DNA of 64,000 bases, from the NCBI GenBank assembly GCA_028280345.1, contig JANQLY010000004.1, positions 62,001 through 126,000 on the forward strand, written 5' to 3'. Positions 58,168 to 64,000 of the stretch are shown in pieces. Both the position numbers and the translations under genes were made by a program. This DNA comes from Pseudomonadales bacterium. Lineage in GTDB: Bacteria > Pseudomonadota > Gammaproteobacteria > Pseudomonadales > UBA7239. The notes beneath the pieces are model-generated. The model did no database searches and was not told the origin of the DNA. It was given only the letters and a program-made list of their open reading frames with translations. Every line of letters begins with the position of its first letter. The first letter of the stretch is position 1.

Positions 58168-59424
58168 ATGACCTCCGCTATCAATGTTATTAGTCTTGGT
58201 GCACAGCAGCCAGTTGTGTTGTCGGCATCGGCGCTAGCTGCATTACAGGATGCCGAAGTAATTATTGGCGCACAGCATCATTTTGACTGGCTTGCCGATT
58301 TTAAACTCAGTGCCAGACAGATTTTATTTCCATCTCCCTTTAATGCCCTGCGTGTTGAACTTGAAAAATATGACAGTAAACGCCTGGTAGTACTCGCATC
58401 CGGCGATGCGCTGTTCTACGGAGTAGGTGATTTTTTGTTGCGCTGTGTTGACCGGGAGCGACTCTGTTTTCATGCTAATATCTCAGCGATACAGGCGGCC
58501 TTTCATAGGGTTGGTTTGTCGTGGCAGGATGCGATTGTGCAATCGTTACATGGGCGTCCTTTGGAGACACTTAAACTTAACTTGCAAAGTGGCAATAAAC
58601 TGGGCTTGTTTACTGATGAGGCTTCTACGCCACAGGCGATTGCGCAGCTATTGTGTGAAGAAGGGTTCTCTGATTCGCAGCTTTGGGTTTGTGAAGCGTT
58701 AGGCAAGGCTGAAGAAGTGGTTGGGCAGTACAGTGCGAGTGACTTGCAAACAGAAAAGAAAACATTTCATCCGCTAAACATCTGTATCGTGCAATGTGTT
58801 GGCAATAACCCGGCACTACAACGTTTGCCGGGGCTAAGTGATGATGCGTTTGCCACTGGTCGCGAAGCGGGTAAAGGCATGATTAGCAAACGAGAAGTAA
58901 GGCTTGCTATTTTGGCGCTAATGCAGCCTCGTCACAACGAGATAGCTTGGGATGTAGGGGCAGGATGTGGCAGTGTCAGTATTGAATGGGCGAGGCAGAA
59001 TCCGTCCGGACAAATTTATGCGATCGAGAATAACAGTGAGCGTATGGAGTATTTGACGCAAAACAATCAGCGTTTTGGTACACGTCTTAATGTGACACCG
59101 ATTGAAGCGACGGCGCCGCAGGGTTGTGACAATCTGCCTGTACCGGATGTGGTGTTTATTGGTGGTAGTGGCGGTGAGCTGGATAGCCTGCTGGGCTACT
59201 GCTGGCAGAAACTGCAGTCTGGCGGCAAGCTGATTGCGTCGGCAGTGACCGAAGGTAGTGAAAAAGTTTTGCTGGATTTTGTGGCAAAGCATAATGATTG
59301 TGAAGGTGAAGTCGTCAAACTACAGGTTAGTAAAACAGCAAACCTTGCCTCTGCCGGAGAATTGACAGAGTTAAAACCAGTGACTCTGATAAAAGTCGTT
59401 AAATCTCAACAGGCATTGCATTAA
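58168..59424 (+). CDS. cobL: Precorrin-6Y C5,15-methyltransferase (decarboxylating), CbiE-CbiT fusion
   Basis: 418-aa bifunctional enzyme: an N-terminal CbiE-type C5 methyltransferase (about residues 1-205; VVLASGDALFYGVG) fused to a C-terminal CbiT-type C15 methyltransferase and decarboxylase (about 235-415; WDVGAGCGSVSIEWA as SAM motif I and FIGGSGGELDSLL). Fusion is the CobL form seen in aerobic-pathway organisms. Starts 5 bp after cobH. Confidence 0.94.
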   Translation: MTSAINVISLGAQQPVVLSASALAALQDAEVIIGAQHHFDWLADFKLSARQILFPSPFNALRVELEKYDSKRLVVLASGDALFYGVGDFLLRCVDRERLCFHANISAIQAAFHRVGLSWQDAIVQSLHGRPLETLKLNLQSGNKLGLFTDEASTPQAIAQLLCEEGFSDSQLWVCEALGKAEEVVGQYSASDLQTEKKTFHPLNICIVQCVGNNPALQRLPGLSDDAFATGREAGKGMISKREVRLAILALMQPRHNEIAWDVGAGCGSVSIEWARQNPSGQIYAIENNSERMEYLTQNNQRFGTRLNVTPIEATAPQGCDNLPVPDVVFIGGSGGELDSLLGYCWQKLQSGGKLIASAVTEGSEKVLLDFVAKHNDCEGEVVKLQVSKTANLASAGELTELKPVTLIKVVKSQQALH

Positions 59425-59451
59425 TGCCGGATAAAAGTGAGAGTAGATTAA

Positions 59452-60183
59452 GTGAGTGATAACATAAATCAGCCTGGGCAATTTGTCGGTGTGGGTGTTG
59501 GTCCAGGTGATCCACAATTGTTGACACTTAAAGCCGTAGCTGCGATTGAGCAAGCTGATGTGATTGCCTATATCGCCAATGAAAATCATGAGTCTCTGGC
59601 AAAGCGCATTGCCCTGCCTGTGATTGAAAAACATAACAGCGGTTTTAGCGATTTGCCAGTGGTTATGCCAATGTGTAATGACCGTGAACAGGCAAATCGT
59701 ATTTATGATGCAGCAGCACAGTCAATTGCTACTTATCTGGAACAAGGCAAGCGAGTCATTTTCTTATGTGAAGGTGATCCGCTATTTTTTGGTTCATTTG
59801 CTTATTTGCTGGATCGGCTGGCGCCAAACTTTACCGTGGGTGTTGTGCCAGGTATTTGTTCGATCCAAGCGGCGGCGGCGGAATGTGGAGTGCCGTTGGG
59901 CTTGCTTACAGAAAACATTGCTATTATGTCCGGTCGCCATAGCGACAAGGAAATACTCAGTACACTGCGCAGCTTTGATAATGTGGCGATTATGAAAGCT
60001 GGTCGTCCGCGCTCCAGACTGGTTGAATTGATCTGCGAGGCAGAGCGGACAGAGCAGGCGTGTTATATCGAATATGCAACACAGGCAGAACAGAAAGTGG
60101 TCAGAGATATTACAACGCTCGGTGATGATGCGGGACCTTATTTTTCTCTGTTTCTTATTAATTGCTCACGGGATTATCGCTAA
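59452..60183 (+). CDS. cobI: Precorrin-2 C20-methyltransferase (CobI/CbiL)
   Basis: SAM methylation at C20 of (cobalt-)precorrin-2. 243 aa from GTG 59452 with GVGVGPGDPQLLTLKAV near the N-terminus, FLCEGDPLFFGSFAYLLDRL near residue 105 and GICSIQAAAAECGVPL, all tetrapyrrole methylase motifs of the CobI/CbiL branch. Part of the cbiD-cobM operon. Confidence 0.93.
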   Translation: MSDNINQPGQFVGVGVGPGDPQLLTLKAVAAIEQADVIAYIANENHESLAKRIALPVIEKHNSGFSDLPVVMPMCNDREQANRIYDAAAQSIATYLEQGKRVIFLCEGDPLFFGSFAYLLDRLAPNFTVGVVPGICSIQAAAAECGVPLGLLTENIAIMSGRHSDKEILSTLRSFDNVAIMKAGRPRSRLVELICEAERTEQACYIEYATQAEQKVVRDITTLGDDAGPYFSLFLINCSRDYR

Positions 60184-60210
60184 CAGGCATTGTTAGCAAA
60201 CAGGTTTACT

Positions 60211-60987
60211 ATGGCATCGGTAACGATTTTCACATTAACGGATAAAGCTGCACAATTAGCCACAAGGCTGATACCTGTTGCTGAGTCCATGGGTGATGTT
60301 GTTGAGCATTTGCACAAACCTGAAGATTTTATCCATATTGCGCAGCAGCGCTTTGCTGCGGGTAAACGCTGCCTGTTTGTTTGTGCAACAGGTATTGTAA
60401 TGCGCGCTTTGGGGCCAGTACTTAAGGATAAATACGCTGATCCGGCTGTGCTGGTTCTCGATGAGGCGGGTCGCTTTGTGATTCCGTTACTGTCTGGCCA
60501 CGAAGGTGGCGCGAATGATTGGGCGGCAAAACTCGCGCAAAAACTGGATGCACAAGCAGTGATTACTTCTGCGAGTGATTATACGCAGCCGGTTTATGTG
60601 ATTGGTATGGGTTGCGACCGAGGCTGTCCGGTAGACATGCTTAAGCCACTGGTAGCGCAAGCAGTTTTGCAAATAAAAGACAATGTATCAATTACTGCGC
60701 TCGCTTCGATCGAATTAAAAAAGGATGAAGCGGGATTATTAACTCTGGCGCAGGATCTGGATTTACCGTTTGAAGTTTTTTCAGCAATGCAGCTACGTGA
60801 AGTAGAAGAGCAACTGAGTGTAAAGTCTGAAGTAGTGTTCCGTGAGGTGGGCTGCTACGGCGTAGCCGAAGCAGCCGCACTGGTTGCAGCAAGCCAGATA
60901 ACCGGTAAGCCCGCAGAATTGGTGGTAACCAAACTGAAAAATGCTCGAGCCACAGTGGCGATAGCGCGCAGCTATATGGGTAGTTAA
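60211..60987 (+). CDS. cbiG: Cobalt-precorrin-5A hydrolase CbiG
   Basis: Opens the ring-A lactone and removes acetaldehyde in the anaerobic pathway. 258 aa from ATG 60211, shorter than the roughly 350 aa CbiG of enteric bacteria, so the central linker region is probably reduced. The N-terminal domain carries LFVCATGIVMRAL and LLSGHEGGANDWA, the C-terminal domain GMGCDRGCP and VGCYGVAEAAAL. In aerobic organisms CobG does the related ring contraction; no cobG is seen. Confidence 0.9.
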   Translation: MASVTIFTLTDKAAQLATRLIPVAESMGDVVEHLHKPEDFIHIAQQRFAAGKRCLFVCATGIVMRALGPVLKDKYADPAVLVLDEAGRFVIPLLSGHEGGANDWAAKLAQKLDAQAVITSASDYTQPVYVIGMGCDRGCPVDMLKPLVAQAVLQIKDNVSITALASIELKKDEAGLLTLAQDLDLPFEVFSAMQLREVEEQLSVKSEVVFREVGCYGVAEAAALVAASQITGKPAELVVTKLKNARATVAIARSYMGS

Positions 60988-61043
60988 ATAGAGTTTCAGA
61001 TAGAGCGTTTAATAAAGAGTCAGAAGGTTAGGTAAAAAGTGTG

Positions 61044-61832
61044 ATGGGTAAATTGTTTGTAGTCGGTACCGGGCCAGGTGATGTGGCATTACTTACCCCA
61101 AAAGCGGAGCAGGCTTTACAAGCCAGTAGTGATCTAGTGGCCTATGGCTTGTATCTTGAATTGATGGGAGATATTTGCGCTGGAAAAAAACATCACGACT
61201 TGCCGCTCGGTGAGGAGATTGGTCGTGCCCGACTTGCACTGGATCTTGCCGCAAGTGGCAAAACCACCGCGTTGGTATCCAGCGGTGATATTGGTATCTA
61301 TGCAATGGCAACATTGGTGTTTGAACTGCTCGATTTACAATTACAAGGCAAGGAAACCGGCTCTGACCATTCGGCGGCATGGCTTGATGTAGAGATTGAA
61401 GTGATTCCTGGTATTTCTGCGATGCAGGCCGGAGCAAGCAGGGTTGGTGCCTTGCTTGGACATGATTTTTGTACAGTCTCTCTCTCCGATTTGCTGACGC
61501 CTTGGGAGACGATTGAAAAACGCATCCACTGTGCCGGAGAAGGTGATTTTGTAATTTCTTTTTATAATCCGGTGTCGAAAAAACGTGACTGGCAGTTAAA
61601 CAAAGCGCGGGATATTTTATTACAGTATCGACCTGATACAACGCCAGTCTTGATTGGTCGCCAGTTAAGCCGCGAAGATGAAAATATTTCGATTATTACA
61701 CTTGGGCAGCTCGATGCAAAAGATGTAGATATGTTTACGTTGGTGAGTGTCGGTAACAGTGAATCGCGTCATCTTGTAAACGGTAACCGCGAATGGATTT
61801 ATACGCCGCGCGGCTACTCAAAGAAACTTTAA
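61044..61832 (+). CDS. cobJ: Precorrin-3B C17-methyltransferase (CobJ/CbiH)
   Basis: SAM methylation at C17 with ring contraction. 262 aa from ATG 61044 (GTG 61041 also possible). VVGTGPGDVALLTPKAE at the N-terminus, ALVSSGDIGIYAMA near residue 85, VIPGISAMQAGASRVGALLGHDF and FYNPVSKKRDWQ are CobJ/CbiH motifs. The insertion of about ten residues around QGKETGSDHSAAW is longer than usual. It is a stand-alone CobJ, not fused to CbiG. Confidence 0.93.
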   Translation: MGKLFVVGTGPGDVALLTPKAEQALQASSDLVAYGLYLELMGDICAGKKHHDLPLGEEIGRARLALDLAASGKTTALVSSGDIGIYAMATLVFELLDLQLQGKETGSDHSAAWLDVEIEVIPGISAMQAGASRVGALLGHDFCTVSLSDLLTPWETIEKRIHCAGEGDFVISFYNPVSKKRDWQLNKARDILLQYRPDTTPVLIGRQLSREDENISIITLGQLDAKDVDMFTLVSVGNSESRHLVNGNREWIYTPRGYSKKL

Positions 61833-61853
61833 CGATCTGATAGTAATAATATT

Positions 61854-62639
61854 ATGACAGTATACTTTATAGGTGCAGGCCCGGGTGATCCGGAGCTGAT
61901 TACCGTCAAGGGCTTGAACCTGATTAAGCAGTGCCCGGTGATTTTGTATGCAGGCTCTCTGGTGCCTGAAGAAATTCTTTCTGCGGCGCGCAACGATGCA
62001 GAGATTACCGACACTGCTTCACTGGCCTTGCCGGAGTTTGTTGAAATGATGCGTGCTGCCCATGAGCAGGGCAAGGATGTGGCGCGGGTACATTCCGGAG
62101 ATCCATCCATCTATGGTGCGATTGGTGAGCAGATGCGCAAGCTTGATGAGCTGGGTATTGATTATGAGGTTGTGCCTGGTGTTACTGCGGCCAGTGCCTC
62201 AGCGGCCTGGTTAAAAAAAGAATTTACCCTGTCGGGGGTGACGCAAACCGTAATCTATACGCGTTATGGCGCCAAAACCCCAATGCCGGAAAAGGAGAAT
62301 CTTGCTTCGTTGGCGCAACATGGTGCGACTCTGGCGATTCACCTTGGGGTGAGCCATATTCATAAAATTGTCGATGAATTACTGCCTTTCTACGGTGAAA
62401 ACTGTCCCGTTGCCGTGTGTTATCGCACCAGTTGGCCGGATCAGGACAAGGTAAGTGGAACATTAGGTGATATTGTTGAAAAAGTGCGTGCCAAAAAAAT
62501 TACCCGTACGGCGCTAATCCTCGTGGGTCATGTGCTTGATCCGGAAGCGTTCAACGACTCTTTCCTTTACGATGAAGACAAGGCGCATATCTATCGGCCC
62601 AAAGTTAAACCCTCTGCACCGCGCAAGGTTAAGCGTTAG
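61854..62639 (+). CDS. cobM: Precorrin-4 C11-methyltransferase (CobM/CbiF)
   Basis: SAM methylation at C11. 261 aa with VYFIGAGPGDPELITVKG, RVHSGDPSIYGAIGEQM near residue 82, VPGVTAASASAAWLKKEFTL and YRTSWPDQ, CobM/CbiF hallmarks. Last gene of the operon; a stem-loop follows before the convergent lipoprotein gene. Confidence 0.95.
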   Translation: MTVYFIGAGPGDPELITVKGLNLIKQCPVILYAGSLVPEEILSAARNDAEITDTASLALPEFVEMMRAAHEQGKDVARVHSGDPSIYGAIGEQMRKLDELGIDYEVVPGVTAASASAAWLKKEFTLSGVTQTVIYTRYGAKTPMPEKENLASLAQHGATLAIHLGVSHIHKIVDELLPFYGENCPVAVCYRTSWPDQDKVSGTLGDIVEKVRAKKITRTALILVGHVLDPEAFNDSFLYDEDKAHIYRPKVKPSAPRKVKR

Positions 62640-62651
62640 TTTTCATTAAAC

Positions 62652-62693
62652 AAGAATAAAACCGCCAGTTGAGAAAGCTGACAGTTTATTCTT
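62652..62693. terminator. Stem-loop between convergent cobM and lipoprotein genes
   Basis: AAGAATAAA (62652-62660) and TTTATTCTT (62685-62693) pair perfectly over 9 bp around a 24-nt loop. AT-rich and symmetric, so it may end transcripts in both directions. Confidence 0.5.
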
Positions 62694-62713
62694 ATCTGAT
62701 ATGAAGTTGGTAG

Positions 62714-63487
62714 CTATTTGGTAAAGCGGTAGGATTGAACCTGCTGTTCCTTGCCATCAATGAATGTGTAAGTCTCTGCAACCCACATATTGCTTCCAGA
62801 GACACGTATTTCCACGCGTACATTGGAGCGCTGCACACCTGTCACAGTTGTACCTTCGTTGTTGTTCAAATAGAAATCGTATTTGTTTGGCTCAGCTCGA
62901 TATTCACCGGTAAAGCGCAAGGTTTCAGGTGATGCAGAAAACGATGAGATTAATGTAAAACCGCTGGCTTCATCATAGGTCATGGTTGCGGTACCGGAAT
63001 GGTTAGTATCGCTGCCTTCTGCCTTGATGTCCGAGAGTTCAAATTTGGCTTCTGTTTTTGAAGTTAACACGACTTTTGCCTTGCCGCTGCCACTGATACG
63101 TTTGCCTTCAGTATCTGTAGACCAGATGGCAACATTCCATTCACCAATAAAATCTTCCAGATGGCGTTTACCTGCTTCGTCGACAGTTTCGCCCTGATTG
63201 GCGCCACCAATGGAATCTGCCAGCATTTTGGTGCGATTATCTTCACGTGCCTGGCCGTATTCGTACATGGCGCCGGTCGCGGCGCCAGCCGCAGCACCGG
63301 TTGCCGCACCAGCAGCAGCCCAGCCTTTTTCACCGGAAGCTGCGCCCATGGCAAGACCGAGCATGGCGCCGCCCGCTGCACCATAGCCGGCGCCGCGTCG
63401 TGCAGCTGCACCTTCTTCGGTATTGGCACAGCCGTAGATGCCAGTGATGATTGTAATAGCAATGAAGGCAGAAAAAAGACGGTTCAT
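62714..63487 (-). CDS. Glycine-zipper lipoprotein with C-terminal DUF1579-like domain
   Basis: 257 aa from ATG 63487, which has AGGAG 5-9 nt upstream; the frame extends to 63766 without support. Signal peptide ending IYGC, a lipobox with Cys near residue 20. A Gly/Ala-rich zipper follows (GYGAAGGAMLGLAMGAASGEKGWAAAGAATG...), similar to outer-membrane YMGG/Gly-zipper domains. The C-terminal part (about 100-255; LEDFIGEWNVAIWSTDTEGK, YRAEPNKYDFYL) looks like DUF1579, a lipocalin-type barrel. Function unknown; outer-membrane anchor inferred. Confidence 0.75.
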   Translation of the reverse strand: MNRLFSAFIAITIITGIYGCANTEEGAAARRGAGYGAAGGAMLGLAMGAASGEKGWAAAGAATGAAAGAATGAMYEYGQAREDNRTKMLADSIGGANQGETVDEAGKRHLEDFIGEWNVAIWSTDTEGKRISGSGKAKVVLTSKTEAKFELSDIKAEGSDTNHSGTATMTYDEASGFTLISSFSASPETLRFTGEYRAEPNKYDFYLNNNEGTTVTGVQRSNVRVEIRVSGSNMWVAETYTFIDGKEQQVQSYRFTK

Positions 63488-63693
63488 TTTATGCTCCTGA
63501 TAAAGCCTGTGACGAAGGGCAATGATACTAGCATGGCATAACAGTTGATGACAGGTTTGGAAAAATGCGTACAAAGTCAATAAAAATGCAAGGGTTGCTT
63601 GTGTGGCAGGTGATACAGTTTGTATAGTGTTACGTGGTTTTATTATGCAGTTATGTAAAGACGCATACATGTCGAATAGGGGGGGAGAGTAGG

Positions 63694-64000
63694 GTGAAGA
63701 TGCAGTTTTTGGCAGCAATACTGGTCTGTTTTTTCTTATCTGTATCCTGGGTTGTGGCCCAGGCAAATGATGAGGCAGTGGTACTTGAAGAGCAATGGAC
63801 GCTGGATTCCTTTTTGAGGCGACCCGAGTCGGTTATCTATCATCCGGGGACTCAGTTGCTTTATGTATCCAATATCAATGGTGGTGGTGTTGAAAAAAAT
63901 AACAGAGGCTATATCACCACGGTTAATCTGGAAGGCCAGGTGATTAAATCCTACTGGCTTGCGGGTTTAAATGCACCAAAAGGGCTCGCTCTGTCTGGTA
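63694..64000 (+). CDS. Secreted beta-propeller-like (SMP-30/NHL) protein, N-terminal part
   Basis: GTG 63694 follows GGGGGAGAG; ATG 63700 is also in frame. It encodes a signal peptide (hydrophobic through SVSWVVAQA) and a mature start with RPESVIYHPGTQLLYVSNINGGG and GLNAPKGLALSG, the blade pattern of SMP-30/gluconolactonase or NHL-type propellers. Truncated by the window end after 102 codons. Confidence 0.65.
   Translation, partial: MKMQFLAAILVCFFLSVSWVVAQANDEAVVLEEQWTLDSFLRRPESVIYHPGTQLLYVSNINGGGVEKNNRGYITTVNLEGQVIKSYWLAGLNAPKGLALSG

Overview
The window is a contiguous stretch of a gammaproteobacterial chromosome. The housekeeping blocks (miaA-hfq-hflX-hflK-hflC, yhbY/rlmE-ftsH-folP-glmM-tpiA-secG-tRNA-Leu and dxs-ispA-xseB) are typical of that class. 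Protein style, a GH5-like hydrolase and very large Ca-repeat secreted proteins suggest a marine, polysaccharide-degrading relative of Cellvibrio, Saccharophagus or Teredinibacter; this placement is inference. TTG and GTG starts are common. No insertion sequence, CRISPR array or prophage gene was seen.

Layout. 1-3.2 kb: the edge of a TetR-type regulator with a palindromic operator, a PafA-like secreted phosphatase, a secreted spondin_N-domain protein and a 30-residue membrane peptide. 3.3-10.6 kb: fhs, then miaA-hfq-hflX-hflK-hflC and ribA. 10.6-14.6 kb (minus strand): an SGNH-hydrolase lipoprotein, dxs, ispA and xseB. 14.7-22.9 kb: a GH5-like hydrolase, yhbY (minus), rlmE, ftsH, folP, glmM, tpiA, secG and tRNA-Leu(GAG). 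The tRNA 3' end and its terminator are repeated about 150 bp downstream.

23.2-37.4 kb is the accessory region: a methyltransferase and two giant secreted paralogues of about 2581 and 1600 aa. They are built from a roughly 600-residue domain I cannot assign (two copies in the first protein, one in the second), blocks of thrombospondin-type-3-like Ca-binding repeats, and a C-terminal FG-GAP/VCBS-like region. This is the best candidate for an undescribed system. 37.5-41.1 kb: a DUF2007/zinc-ribbon protein, an RND exporter and its LolA-like partner.

41.2-62.6 kb is a cobalamin and metal island. It holds cbiB, cobC, a cobalamin riboswitch before cbtB-cbtA, a ChlI/ChlD-type chelatase gene that appears to use a -1 ribosomal frameshift (A AAA AAG, as in dnaX), cobO, cobB and a small unknown gene. 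A Zrg-like zinc-uptake cassette follows (DUF2946, ZrgA/DUF2796, ABC ATPase, permease, DUF3299). After it come a second cobB on the minus strand, a Ni/Co permease, and cbiD-cobK-cbiX-cobH-cobL-cobI-cbiG-cobJ-cobM. CbiX, CbiD and CbiG indicate early (anaerobic-type) cobalt insertion, whereas ChlI/ChlD normally works with CobN in late insertion; CobN is not in the window. The right edge has a glycine-zipper lipoprotein and the start of a secreted beta-propeller-like protein.
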